Shown here piece after piece: positions 1 through 8,692 of a stretch of DNA of 64,000 nt. The position numbers were made by a program, and so were the translations under genes. Where the stretch lies: positions 20,459 through 84,458 of the forward strand of contig JBDLJC010000008.1 of the NCBI GenBank assembly GCA_039714535.1, read 5' to 3'. The notes beneath the pieces were generated by a model that searched no databases, was not told the origin of the DNA, and worked only from the letters and a program-made list of their open reading frames with translations. Within the stretch, counting starts at the first letter, position 1; every line of letters begins with the position of its first letter. This DNA is from JAGXFP01 sp039714535 (lineage in GTDB: Bacteria > Desulfobacterota > Desulfobulbia > Desulfobulbales > JAGXFP01).

Positions 1-1
1 T

Positions 2-1903
2 ACCGGGGTTGTTTTGGAGAAATTAACAGCTTTGCGGGGCGGGATGCGCTTAACGATTCGTGATGGGTTTTTCGTCAGTGGCGATGGCAAACATTGCCTG
101 CTCTGGGCGGAAAGTTCCACCCCCCTGACCAGTTCCGCTAATGCCGCCTTGCTTAGTCAGCAGATCGAAGATGCTCTGGCGGTCAGTCTTAAAGATGGGG
201 TCAAGGCCAGGATTATCGGGCCGCTGCCCCACACCCTGGCCAACGCCAATACGATTAGAAGCGATCTTGGCAAATTGCTGCCGGTAGCGGTAATCGCCCT
301 GGTTCTCTTCCTGTTGGTTTTTCTGAGGGATTGGCGGGCCTTATTATTGGTGGCGATGCCCTTCTTTGCGGCCCCCCCGGCAATTGCCCTGCTGGCGTTG
401 GTGTATGGCAAGGTCAGTGCGATGGCCCTCGGCTTTGGCATTGTCCTTCTCGGCATCGGGGTTGATTTTGCCGTTCATATTTACGTGGGCTGCAGGTCAG
501 AGCAATCCTCCGCTAGAATCTCCAAGGACCTGCGTAAATCATTAATCATGGCCTTTCTCACCACCATTACGGTCTTTGCGGTCCTGTTATTGTCAAAAGT
601 ACCGGCCCACCGGCAGATGGCCTACCTGGCTATTGTCGGCTTGTCCTGGGCTCTGCTCCTTGCCTGGCAGCTGATTCCAGGCTTAGCCGGTAAGAGGGGA
701 TGTCCTTCCGGGGTGTTTGGCGCCAGATTGTCGGGCGCCTCTGGGTTGATAAACCATGGTTGGCAACTGCGACCATTCAAATTATTGCTCTGGTTGCTCA
801 TACTGGCGGCTGGGGTGGCGTCCTGGCCCTCTTTGCATTACAACGGTGATTTGCGGACCCTTGATGTCCCCTCTGCTTCAGTTAAAAATGATGAGCGGGT
901 TTTTCTTAAAACCTGGGGTGGCGACCAAGAACAGGCTTTTGTGGTTGCGGTTGCCCCGGAGCAGGGCAAGGTTCTGGATATTAATGATCAGGTCTACGAG
1001 ATTCTGGTCAAGGAAGACCGGCTGGCTGAAGTGCAGTCACTGGCGACTTTACTCCCCGGACCCATTCGTCAGGGAAAAAATCTGTTGAGATGGCAGGCCT
1101 TCTGGCAGCAGAGGTTGACTGCCTTCAGGCCGCAGCTTGAGCAGGCCGCCATAGAAAACGGTTTTACCAGGCAGGCCTTTCAGCCTTTTATTGACTGGTT
1201 GGCAATTGAGCCCGCTTCCATGGAGCCCGGCGCTTTTCTTGACGGGCCATTGCGGCCTTTTATTAATTCACTGTTCCGGAGGGCGGTCGAACCGGAGCTT
1301 GGTTCCGGCCGGGATGAGGTTTTTCTGGTGGCGACAGTTGTTCCGGACAATAGGCAAAATTCAGATGTGCTCAAGCGGATTAATCGAGAGGTTCCCGGTG
1401 CCACCGTGCTGTCAAATAGTCGTTGGCGACAAAAGGTGGAGGCTGATCTCAAGAACGATATTCACAGGCTCTTCTCCCTTGCCGCTCTGCTGGTCATAGC
1501 GATCTGTACCTTGTTTTTTCGGCGCTTAAGACCGGTCATTGGTGTGCTGGCTCCGGTGACCTCATCTCTGGCGGCTATGGCCCTGTTTGCCGCCCTGACC
1601 GGTGGTGAGCTGAATATCATGCATGCCCTGATGGGCATCATGGTTATCGGGCTTAGTGTTGACTACGGGATCTTCATTGTCAACTCCTGTCTGAGCGGAC
1701 TTGATGGCAGGGCCTTTATGGCGGTATCTATCTGCGCAATCAGCACCTTATCCGGCTTTGGGGTTTTGGGGTTTGCCACCCACCCGGCCTTGCATGCCCT
1801 GGGGGTGACGGTGCTGGTCGGTATCGGGGCCGCCTGGCCGACGGCCCTGTTCATTACCCCGCTGCTTCTGGCTCGGCCTGCAAGCAAAGAGATGGGTATC
1901 TGA
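2..1903 (+). CDS. MMPL/RND-family exporter, 5' truncated by window edge
   Basis: The reading frame is open to the left edge, so the start is outside the window; a TTG at 14 is probably internal. The visible 630 residues carry the second half of one membrane bundle, with a GIGVDFAVHIY motif near residue 150, a periplasmic domain (about 280-490), and a second bundle with the matching GLSVDYGIF motif. This doubled motif is the hallmark of MMPL exporters. In aryl polyene clusters a similar exporter sits beside a DUF3261 lipoprotein, as here, and is thought to help move the acyl product to the outer membrane. Its stop overlaps the next start by one base. Substrate is inferred from context only. 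Confidence 0.85.
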   Translation, partial: TGVVLEKLTALRGGMRLTIRDGFFVSGDGKHCLLWAESSTPLTSSANAALLSQQIEDALAVSLKDGVKARIIGPLPHTLANANTIRSDLGKLLPVAVIALVLFLLVFLRDWRALLLVAMPFFAAPPAIALLALVYGKVSAMALGFGIVLLGIGVDFAVHIYVGCRSEQSSARISKDLRKSLIMAFLTTITVFAVLLLSKVPAHRQMAYLAIVGLSWALLLAWQLIPGLAGKRGCPSGVFGARLSGASGLINHGWQLRPFKLLLWLLILAAGVASWPSLHYNGDLRTLDVPSASVKNDERVFLKTWGGDQEQAFVVAVAPEQGKVLDINDQVYEILVKEDRLAEVQSLATLLPGPIRQGKNLLRWQAFWQQRLTAFRPQLEQAAIENGFTRQAFQPFIDWLAIEPASMEPGAFLDGPLRPFINSLFRRAVEPELGSGRDEVFLVATVVPDNRQNSDVLKRINREVPGATVLSNSRWRQKVEADLKNDIHRLFSLAALLVIAICTLFFRRLRPVIGVLAPVTSSLAAMALFAALTGGELNIMHALMGIMVIGLSVDYGIFIVNSCLSGLDGRAFMAVSICAISTLSGFGVLGFATHPALHALGVTVLVGIGAAWPTALFITPLLLARPASKEMGI

Positions 1904-2484
1904 TGAAAAAGGTGCTGCTGCTTATAATATTACTCAGCCCGATTTATGGCTGCGGTGTTGCCTTGCAGCCCTATCCTCATTCGAGTGGATTGTTTACTGA
2001 CGGCCAGACCCTGTGGCAGGCCCGCATTGGCCGAGGTGAATCCCAGCTTTTTGCCGGACTTCTGGCCCTCAATAAAAAAGGGCCGGTGCTGGAGGCAGTC
2101 CTGCTGGATAGTACCGGTATTAAACTTTTAGAGGAGAAGGTTTTGGCCTCGGGAGAGGTGGAGATTATTTCGGCCCTGCCGGCCGTCAGAAATAAAAGAT
2201 TGGGGCCGTTTTTAGGTGAAGGATTGTTCCGCCTGTTTTTTGTCCCCCCAGGATTTACAGAGGAGCCGTGTCGTCGGCAAGGACTTTTTGAGCTCTGTTT
2301 TGGGAGTGAGGACGAGGAACATCTGGTTAAATTAAGACGTCTGGGTCCTTTTGTGTTGTGGAGTGGTGACTATTTCATTAATAATTATGATTCCGGGCCG
2401 ATGGTGATTGGCGCCAGACTCAATGGTGGTTGGCTGACCCCTTATCTGCAACTTGAGAGAAGTGGGGGCAAGCCGGGGAAATGA
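1903..2484 (+). CDS. DUF3261-type lipoprotein
   Basis: This 193-residue protein begins with a short hydrophobic signal followed by a lipobox-like SPIYGC, so it is probably lipidated at Cys17. The rest is a compact beta-rich domain that resembles the DUF3261 proteins of aryl polyene clusters. It starts inside the stop of the MMPL exporter, which indicates translational coupling. A role as partner of the exporter in placing the product in the outer membrane is an inference from this pairing. Family assignment rests on pattern and context, not on a search. Confidence 0.7.
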   Translation: MKKVLLLIILLSPIYGCGVALQPYPHSSGLFTDGQTLWQARIGRGESQLFAGLLALNKKGPVLEAVLLDSTGIKLLEEKVLASGEVEIISALPAVRNKRLGPFLGEGLFRLFFVPPGFTEEPCRRQGLFELCFGSEDEEHLVKLRRLGPFVLWSGDYFINNYDSGPMVIGARLNGGWLTPYLQLERSGGKPGK

Positions 2485-2561
2485 AGGATATTATACAGAG
2501 AGATTGTTGGCTGCTGGGATGGGCTGACGAAGATATTATAATGACCGGTAGCTTAAGATGA
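2481..2561 (+). CDS. possible 26-residue coupled micro-ORF
   Basis: An ATG at 2481 overlaps the stop of the lipoprotein gene, and its TGA at 2559 overlaps the ATG of the dehydratase at 2558. The 26 codons fill the only gap between two otherwise coupled genes. The peptide has a Trp-rich middle (CWLLGWADED) and no recognised family. It may serve only to carry ribosomes across the gap, or it may be chance. Confidence 0.3.
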   Translation: MKDIIQRDCWLLGWADEDIIMTGSLR

Positions 2562-2947
2562 ATGATAACCCTGATTTCCTGCCGCTATTTGGCGAGATTG
2601 TCGATAAACAGGTTATTGACCGGGAACAGGGCACGATCTCGGCTGAGTTGCGTTGTCCCGCTGATTTCCCAGCGTTTGACGGCCACTTTCCGGGCCAACC
2701 GGTGTTGCCGGCCGTGATGCAATTGGTTGTGGTCAGGATGTTGGCTGAAGAGCTATTGCAAGTCCCCCTTGACACTGTCAAGACCGGCAAGATGAAATTC
2801 AAGGGAATGATTCTACCGGATGAGGTGGTTCAGATCCGGGTCGCTGTTGAGAAGATCGATGGTCTGTGGAACGGTGTTTTCAAACTTAGTAAATCTGAGT
2901 CGGTTGTTGCGACCGGCTCTATTTTATTCAGGCCGAGGCAAGGATAG
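2558..2947 (+). CDS. FabZ/ApeI-like 3-hydroxyacyl-ACP dehydratase (hotdog fold)
   Basis: The 129-residue protein has the hotdog dehydratase motif GHFPGQPVLPAVMQL with the catalytic His at 43. This family removes water from 3-hydroxyacyl-ACP during chain extension. The acidic residue that follows 14 positions later in FabZ (Glu) or FabA (Asp) is Val57 here, and the usual Gly after the second Pro is Ala. It may therefore be impaired, work with another residue, or act as a partner subunit. It lies between the lipoprotein gene and the thioesterase gene, as the small dehydratase does in aryl polyene clusters. Confidence 0.8.
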   Translation: MNDNPDFLPLFGEIVDKQVIDREQGTISAELRCPADFPAFDGHFPGQPVLPAVMQLVVVRMLAEELLQVPLDTVKTGKMKFKGMILPDEVVQIRVAVEKIDGLWNGVFKLSKSESVVATGSILFRPRQG

Positions 2948-2948
2948 G

Positions 2949-3419
2949 ATGGGGTTTGCCAAATCTTTTTTTAACGCTGAACCCTCCGACCCCGCCGGGT
3001 TGGTCGTCGAGACGGAACGACGGGTTCGTTTCGAAGAAGTTGATATGCTGGGGATCGTCTGGCACGGACATTATGTGAGTTTTCTCGATGACGGCCGAGT
3101 GGCCTTAGGTGATCGGTTTCCGGTCTTGAGTTATGCCCGGATGAAGGAAGAAAGGATGGCGGCCCCGATTGTCCAGTTGCATATTGATTACCAGTCGCCC
3201 CTGATTTTTGATGATGTAATGCGGATTGAAACAACCCTGCATTGGACGGATGCCCTGCGATTGAATTTTTCATACAAGATCAGCCGAGCTGATGGCCGTC
3301 TGGCCATTAGGGCTTATACGGTCCAGCTTTTTACCGACTTAAAGGGAGCTGTGGCGTTAATCCCTCCGGTCTGGATTGAAGAATTTCGTCAACAATGGAA
3401 AGCCGGGATGTTGGCATGA
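2949..3419 (+). CDS. 4HBT-family acyl-CoA/ACP thioesterase
   Basis: Starting at the ATG one base after the dehydratase stop gives a 156-residue hotdog thioesterase. The motif RVRFEEVDMLGIVWHGHY matches the YbgC/4-hydroxybenzoyl-CoA thioesterase signature, with the likely catalytic Asp at 32. Such enzymes release acyl chains from ACP or CoA, and aryl polyene clusters carry one. The frame extends upstream to 2820, but that part overlaps the dehydratase. The stop overlaps the next gene by four bases (ATGA). Confidence 0.8.
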   Translation: MGFAKSFFNAEPSDPAGLVVETERRVRFEEVDMLGIVWHGHYVSFLDDGRVALGDRFPVLSYARMKEERMAAPIVQLHIDYQSPLIFDDVMRIETTLHWTDALRLNFSYKISRADGRLAIRAYTVQLFTDLKGAVALIPPVWIEEFRQQWKAGMLA

Positions 3420-4522
3420 AAGAGGTCGTAGTTACAGCCGCCGTGGTCACTACCGCCCTTGGTGATCTGGAGGAGGCTTGGCAGGGCCTGGAAAACGGTC
3501 GATCTGCCATTTTTCCCGAGGTGTTGGCCGGTCCTTTGGCTAAATGGCCGGTTGGCGCAGTTGCAGGTCTTAACGCTCCGCTGGGCTCAGCCACTCGCCT
3601 GGCGGAACTGATCGATATGATTGTCAGTAGACTGCCGGAAATACCAAGCGATGCCGGTTTGCTTGTTTCAACAACCAAAGGTGCGCCGGATGAACTGCTT
3701 GGAGATGAATCAGGACCCTGGCCTGGTCAGCCGTGGGATTTAGGGCGGCTGATTGGCGCTAAGGCCGGTTTGAGCGGGCCGGTATCGACGGTCAGTGCGG
3801 CCTGTGCTTCCGGGACTCTGGCGGTAATTGACGCGGCCCAGCGTCTGCGCTGCGGGACAGAAGCCAGATCATATTTGGTTTTGGGTATCGATCTGTTGAG
3901 TACCTTTGTCGTGAGCGGCTTTGCCCGACTGCATGCCTTGGCCAAGGAGAGATGCCGTCCTTTCGATTCCAGTCGGGACGGTCTGGCCCTGGGCGAAGGG
4001 GCTGGCGCCTTATTACTTACCACCAGCGAAGAGGCCCGGCAACGGAACTGGCCGGTCCTGGCGGTGGTTAAAGGTTGGGGCGTGTCAGGAGATGCCGGGC
4101 ATATTACCGCACCCTGCCGTGAAGCCAGCGGCCTGCTCCGGGCCCTTGATTGTTGTACTGCTGGCGGGAGCCAGCCGGTGGGGGGTATAAACGCCCATGG
4201 CACCGGGACCAGGTTTAATGACGCCATGGAGATCAAGGCCTTTCGGCAGCGATTCGCCAGTAATGTCCCGATTCATTCAATAAAAGGGGCCATTGGTCAT
4301 TGTCTGGGAGCGGCCGGGGTCATTGAGGCGGCGGTGGCCATCAAGAGTCTTGGTGTCGGCCAGATTCCTCCCACGGTTGGTCTGGAAGAACCTGATAAAG
4401 AGTTGGGTAATCTCGCTGGTGGCACGAGGTTCGATCTTGTCCATCCATCAATAATCAGCTGTAATTCCGGCTTCGGCGGGATTAACGCGGCGGTTATGTT
4501 GACTAAAGCAGGCACGGAATAA
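3416..4522 (+). CDS. beta-ketoacyl-ACP synthase (FabF-like), first of three
   Basis: The ATG at 3416 overlaps the thioesterase stop (ATGA) and gives 368 residues, short for a FabF-type enzyme (about 410). The thiolase-fold triad is present: Cys130 in SAACASGT, His in NAHGTGT, and Lys and His in IKGAIGHCLGAAG. It ends with the usual NSGFGGINA loop. It should condense malonyl-ACP with a growing acyl chain. Because the Cys is intact it is a true condensing enzyme, not a chain-length factor. The missing residues appear to come from the N-terminal half. Confidence 0.85.
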   Translation: MKEVVVTAAVVTTALGDLEEAWQGLENGRSAIFPEVLAGPLAKWPVGAVAGLNAPLGSATRLAELIDMIVSRLPEIPSDAGLLVSTTKGAPDELLGDESGPWPGQPWDLGRLIGAKAGLSGPVSTVSAACASGTLAVIDAAQRLRCGTEARSYLVLGIDLLSTFVVSGFARLHALAKERCRPFDSSRDGLALGEGAGALLLTTSEEARQRNWPVLAVVKGWGVSGDAGHITAPCREASGLLRALDCCTAGGSQPVGGINAHGTGTRFNDAMEIKAFRQRFASNVPIHSIKGAIGHCLGAAGVIEAAVAIKSLGVGQIPPTVGLEEPDKELGNLAGGTRFDLVHPSIISCNSGFGGINAAVMLTKAGTE

Positions 4523-4523
4523 A

Positions 4524-5993
4524 ATGACAGAAAATGTAAACGGTCTTGATCAACAAAGAATCCTGTTGATCCATCCCCTCGGTTATAAAAAGGAATCGGC
4601 CGCCCAGGATATTTCCAGAAAGGCCAATATAATGCCGCCCTTGGGGCTGGCCAGTATTGCCGCTTATCTGGAACGTGAGGGTCTTACTGCCGATATTATT
4701 GATTGCTATGCCCACCCCGATTCCGACTCCCTGATCACGGATTATATCAGGGCCAAGAAACCGGCTTTTATCGGTCTTAGCTGCACGACCTCAAGCTTTA
4801 TCGATGGGACCAGGATTGCAGAGCTGGTCAAGGCCGAACAGCCTGGCATCAGGGCCATCTTTGGCGGGGTCCACGTTTCGGCTCTCCGGGAGAAGGTGCT
4901 GGCGGATTTTCCGGTTGTCGATTTTGTGGTAGTGGGTGAAGGAGAACAGACTCTGACCGAATTGCTCCAGTCCGGCAGCCGGGAACCGCTGGGCATCGAG
5001 GGTGTTATTTTTCGAGATAGCAGTGGGGCGGTTATCTATAATGGCTACCGGGAATCACGACTGGAGCTCGATACCCTGCCTTTTCCGGCCTATGAAAAAC
5101 TGGCAGGTTACCCGGATGCCTATATGTTGCCCATCTTCAATTATCCCACGGCTCCCAACACCTCCTGTATCTCCAGCCGGGGCTGCCCTTATGCCTGCAG
5201 CTATTGCGATCGGTCGGTGTTCCGGCGTAATTTTCGCTATAATTCGGCTGAGTATCTGTACAAACATCTGCGCTACCTGAAGGATAAATTCGGTATTAGT
5301 CATATAAACTTCTATGATGATCAGTTTACCTTTAACCGCCAGCGGGTCGAGGATTTTGCCGCCATGATGATCGAGCAGCCTCTGGGCATGACCTTTAACT
5401 GCGCGGTTCGGGCCGAACATATTGATTTTGATCTCCTGAAGTTGATGAAAAAGGCGGGGTGCTGGATGATCAGTCTGGGGATTGAGACCGGTGATGAAGA
5501 CTTACTGGCCCAGCATCGCCAGAATGCCGATCTGAACATGTTGGCCGAGAAGATCCGCTTGATCAAGAAGGCCGGGATCAGGACCAAAGGGCTGCTCATG
5601 ATGGGGTTGCCTGGGGAATCAGAGAGCAGTATCCAGAAGAGTATGGACTATGTATTCTCTCTGCCGATTGATGATTTCAATCTGGCCAAATTCACCCCGT
5701 TTCCGGGCTCACCCATCTACCGGAATATCCATGAACTTGGTGAGTTTGAAGAAGACTGGGAAAAGATGGATTGCATGGGCTTCCAGTTTGTGCCCAGTGG
5801 CATGAATCGGGAACGGCTGGAAGAACTCTTTATCCAGTACTACAAGAACCACTATAAGCGGCCCAAGGTTTTGCTAGGTTATGTTGCCATGTTGTGGCAA
5901 TCGCCGGACAGCTGGCGCCGTTTTATCGTCAACTTCTTTGATTTTATCAGATTTGCCAGGAGTAACAAGAGGCTTGGGGATGCAGGGGAATAA
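4524..5993 (+). CDS. B12-binding radical SAM enzyme
   Basis: The 489-residue protein has an N-terminal cobalamin-binding-type Rossmann domain (about 1-170, with the FGGVHVSAL and VGEGE elements) and a radical SAM core with CPYACSYC near residue 220 for the 4Fe-4S cluster. The C-terminal 100 residues are a helical tail. Relatives methylate or rearrange unreactive carbons (for example HpnR or BchE types). It starts one base after the ketosynthase stop. A role in modifying the acyl chain is inferred from this tight coupling. Confidence 0.85.
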   Translation: MTENVNGLDQQRILLIHPLGYKKESAAQDISRKANIMPPLGLASIAAYLEREGLTADIIDCYAHPDSDSLITDYIRAKKPAFIGLSCTTSSFIDGTRIAELVKAEQPGIRAIFGGVHVSALREKVLADFPVVDFVVVGEGEQTLTELLQSGSREPLGIEGVIFRDSSGAVIYNGYRESRLELDTLPFPAYEKLAGYPDAYMLPIFNYPTAPNTSCISSRGCPYACSYCDRSVFRRNFRYNSAEYLYKHLRYLKDKFGISHINFYDDQFTFNRQRVEDFAAMMIEQPLGMTFNCAVRAEHIDFDLLKLMKKAGCWMISLGIETGDEDLLAQHRQNADLNMLAEKIRLIKKAGIRTKGLLMMGLPGESESSIQKSMDYVFSLPIDDFNLAKFTPFPGSPIYRNIHELGEFEEDWEKMDCMGFQFVPSGMNRERLEELFIQYYKNHYKRPKVLLGYVAMLWQSPDSWRRFIVNFFDFIRFARSNKRLGDAGE

Positions 5994-6741
5994 AGATCAG
6001 GCCATTGCCCTGCAGGCCACCGGGCTGATTAAATCATATAAAGGCAGTGACCGTCCCGCCCTGGATGGCTTTAATATTAAGATCGGGGTGGGGGATATCT
6101 TTGGCCTACTGGGTCCGAATGGAGCCGGTAAGACCACCGCCATCTCCATTATGAGCACCCTGCTGCGGCCCAGTGACGGCTCGGTGACGATCTTTGGCGC
6201 CGATACCCGGCGGCAGGCCGGTAAGGTAACGGAGATGATCGGTCTGGTCCCCCAGGAGATTGCTCTCTATCGGCAGCTCACCGGTCGGGAGAATCTTCGT
6301 TACTTCGGTAGTCTTTATGGCTTAAAGGGCCGGGCGCTAAGCGCAAGGATCGATGAATGTCTCGATTTTGTCGGGCTGCTGGCGAAGGCTGACCAACGGG
6401 TCGAAGCTTATTCCGGTGGAATGAAGCGGCGGGTCAATCTGGCGATTGGCATCCTGCATAGGCCGAAACTTCTCTTTCTCGATGAACCGACGGTTGGAAT
6501 CGATGCCCAGTCCCGTGATATGATCCTGGCCCGTCTGGCCGCACTTAATAAATCCGGAACAACCATGGTTTATACCACCCATTACATGGAAGAGGCCGCG
6601 AGGCTCTGTTCGGAAGTGGCAATAATGGACGGTGGTCGGGTCCTTTCCCAGGGTAAGCCGGGGGAACTTATGAAAAATGGCGACCATGCCACACTGCAGG
6701 ATCTGTTCTTTTCTTTAACCGGCCGAAAACTGCGAGACTAG
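5980..6741 (+). CDS. ABC transporter ATPase, ABC-2 type
   Basis: The ATG at 5980 lies inside the end of the radical SAM gene (14-base overlap) and gives 253 residues. Walker A GPNGAGKTT, signature YSGGMKRR, Walker B LLFLDEP and switch His in VYTTHYMEE are all present. It resembles the drug/lipid-exporter class of ATPases. It should pair with the permease encoded nine bases downstream. Two export systems (this and the MMPL protein) in one operon suggest separate steps of product transport. Confidence 0.9.
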   Translation: MQGNKDQAIALQATGLIKSYKGSDRPALDGFNIKIGVGDIFGLLGPNGAGKTTAISIMSTLLRPSDGSVTIFGADTRRQAGKVTEMIGLVPQEIALYRQLTGRENLRYFGSLYGLKGRALSARIDECLDFVGLLAKADQRVEAYSGGMKRRVNLAIGILHRPKLLFLDEPTVGIDAQSRDMILARLAALNKSGTTMVYTTHYMEEAARLCSEVAIMDGGRVLSQGKPGELMKNGDHATLQDLFFSLTGRKLRD

Positions 6742-6750
6742 GAATCGATA

Positions 6751-8064
6751 ATGCTTGGCAAATTTTTTGCGACCTTAAATAAGGATATTCTCCTGCTCTG
6801 GCGGGATCGGACTGGTCTGTTGGTCCTTTTTGTCATGCCGGCTGTACTGGTGGTAATAATAACCCTGGTGCAGAACAATGTTTACAAGTTAATGGGTGAG
6901 ACCACAGCTACGGTAATCCTGGTCGATCAAGATCGGGGCGAATTGGGACAGCGGATAGTCGAGGGGATGTCCAGGGTAGAACTGGTGACTACCATTGGTG
7001 GCGAGAAAGTTAGTAAAGACAGGGCTGTGGAACTGGTCGCAGGGGGGGATTACCAGGCCTGTATAATCCTGCAAACCGGGACAACGGCGCGGTTGATTGC
7101 CAAGGCGGAGGCGGAGGTCCGTTCTGCCCTGGCATATGATTCGGTTATGAAATTACCAGCGCCGGAACTGGAGATCCTTTTTGATCCGACCGTCATGGGG
7201 GGGTTCAGGTCGGCCATGCAGAATTCCCTGGCGATGGTCCTCTTGGAATTTGAGATCAGGACGAAGATGGCGGCCCTGTCCGGGTTTTTACCGGAATTTG
7301 TTGAAGCAAAAATGAAGAAATCGGCCGGTGATTTTGCCGATTATATTAAGGTGCCGCCCCTTGAGATAACGATGTCGACTGAGCCGATTCTGCTGGTGCA
7401 GGCCGGTTCGGCCTCAAAGGGGGGGCTGGCGGTTATGCCGACGCCGACCCAGCATAACGTGCCGGCCTGGGCCTTGTTTGGCATGTTTTTCATTGTGGTG
7501 CCAATGGCCGGATCACTGATCAAGGAGCGCCAGGAAGAGACACTGGCGCGGTTGATGGCAATGCCTGTGGCCTACGGGGTCATTCTGGCTGGTAAGATTG
7601 CAGCCTTTGTCCTGGTCTGTTGCGCCCAGTTTACCCTGATCTTTCTGATCGGTAGATTTTTGCTGCCACTTCTGGGAGTCGAATCATTTCGGTTGGGCAC
7701 AGAGTGGGGCGCGATTTTGCTGGTGGTTGTGGCGGCCTCTCTTGCTGCGACCTGTTACGGGATTATGTTGGGAACCATCTGCCGAACCTACGAACAGGCC
7801 TCCATGTTCGGCTCAATTTCGGTGGTGGCCGCCTCTGCCATCGGCGGGGTTATGGTGCCGGTCTACGCCATGCCGGAAATAATGCAAAAAATCAGCGTAA
7901 TCTCTCCCCTTGGCTGGGGGCTTAAAGCTTTTCTTGATATATTTGTTCGGGGTGGTGATGTAGCGGCAGTGGCCGGTGAATTGTCCTTGCTGCTCCTGTT
8001 TGCTTTTGGCACCGTTTTTGTGGCTTGGTTAATTTTTGCCAGACGGGCTACCATATGTTCCTAA
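6751..8064 (+). CDS. ABC-2 type permease
   Basis: The 437-residue protein has one N-terminal membrane segment, a large extracytoplasmic region of about 200 residues, then five to six segments from about residue 235 onward. This is the ABC2_membrane_3 layout. It contains the ERQEETLARLMAMPV coupling region typical of these exporters. It is the partner of the upstream ATPase. The substrate is unknown; lipid or polyene export fits the operon. Confidence 0.88.
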   Translation: MLGKFFATLNKDILLLWRDRTGLLVLFVMPAVLVVIITLVQNNVYKLMGETTATVILVDQDRGELGQRIVEGMSRVELVTTIGGEKVSKDRAVELVAGGDYQACIILQTGTTARLIAKAEAEVRSALAYDSVMKLPAPELEILFDPTVMGGFRSAMQNSLAMVLLEFEIRTKMAALSGFLPEFVEAKMKKSAGDFADYIKVPPLEITMSTEPILLVQAGSASKGGLAVMPTPTQHNVPAWALFGMFFIVVPMAGSLIKERQEETLARLMAMPVAYGVILAGKIAAFVLVCCAQFTLIFLIGRFLLPLLGVESFRLGTEWGAILLVVVAASLAATCYGIMLGTICRTYEQASMFGSISVVAASAIGGVMVPVYAMPEIMQKISVISPLGWGLKAFLDIFVRGGDVAAVAGELSLLLLFAFGTVFVAWLIFARRATICS

Positions 8065-8092
8065 TATTATTGTTGTCTGATTGGGGTTATAA

Positions 8093-8353
8093 ATGGATGC
8101 GCTAGAGAAAGAATTGGTGGAAATGATCTGTGAGGTATGCAAGATTAAAACTCCCGTCCCGGATGAAATCTCCCCGGAAGCACCGTTGATCGGCCCGGAA
8201 TCACCTTTAGATATCGATTCCCTTGATGCCGTAGAAATTGTTTTTACGGTGCAGAACCGTTACAAGGTCAGGATCGAGTCGGAAGATACCAGCCGGAAGG
8301 TTCTTGCTACCTTGGGAAGCCTAGCCGACTTTGTCAGAACCAATAGAAAATAA
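8093..8353 (+). CDS. acyl carrier protein, first of two
   Basis: The 86-residue acidic protein has the phosphopantetheine attachment motif DIDSLDAVEI with Ser43. It is longer between helix 1 and the Ser than FabD-pathway ACPs, with a Pro-rich insert (SPEAPLIGPESPLD). Such specialised ACPs carry the growing chain in aryl polyene and ladderane-type clusters. It is the last gene of the left arm. There is no clear terminator directly after it. Confidence 0.9.
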   Translation: MDALEKELVEMICEVCKIKTPVPDEISPEAPLIGPESPLDIDSLDAVEIVFTVQNRYKVRIESEDTSRKVLATLGSLADFVRTNRK

Positions 8354-8564
8354 AAAAGTTGTTTTAAACTTATTGCGCAGGTTCTGGGGTGCTTTGTAGA
8401 TCTGTAAAACAATCTCTCTGTGGCTGGGAACCAGTGATTATTCCCTGTTAAACGAGGATTGTCCCGTCTTGGCGTCCTGTTGTCTGCCCCTTGTTCTGGC
8501 TGGCGCTCTTGGAAAATATCTGCCCGGTTCCCCCTAGATAGAGAAGATAGAGATAAAAAAAAGA
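8354..8564. other. intergenic, nothing recognised
   Basis: This is the first part of the 670-base gap between the converging arms. I see no convincing reading frame or terminator in it. The following stretch carries a promoter and small RNA candidate. Confidence 0.5.
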
Positions 8565-8593
8565 TTGACAGTTAGCCGATAAGCAATGATAAT
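8565..8593 (+). promoter_or_regulatory. strong sigma70-type promoter
   Basis: TTGACA at 8565-8570 and GATAAT at 8588-8593 are separated by exactly 17 bases, one base from the full consensus. No gene start follows within 400 bases on this strand. The expected start site is near 8600, just before the RNA candidate. Confidence 0.75.
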
Positions 8594-8599
8594 CTCTTA

Positions 8600-8692
8600 C
8601 TGTAGGGTTTGGGGCTTCCCCCCCCCTTTTAAGTTCTAAACCCTACGGGAGCCGGTCAACATTTAATAGATTGTTGACCGGCCTTTTTTTTG
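8600..8692 (+). ncRNA. candidate ~90-nt small RNA
   Basis: The span runs from the predicted transcription start to the end of a strong terminator. It contains an outer inverted repeat (GTAGGGTTT at 8602-8610 and AAACCCTAC at 8638-8646) with a G-rich/C-rich interior, then the terminator hairpin. There is no reading frame of note. The promoter-hairpin-terminator layout in a convergent gap is what an independent sRNA gene looks like. It resembles no RNA family I know. Confidence 0.6.
8651..8691 (+). terminator. Rho-independent terminator of the small RNA
   Basis: Arms GCCGGTCAAC (8651-8660) and GTTGACCGGC (8673-8682) form a perfect 10-base-pair stem with a 12-base A/T-rich loop, followed by eight T. 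It acts on the plus strand only; no T-run follows on the other side. Confidence 0.9.
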
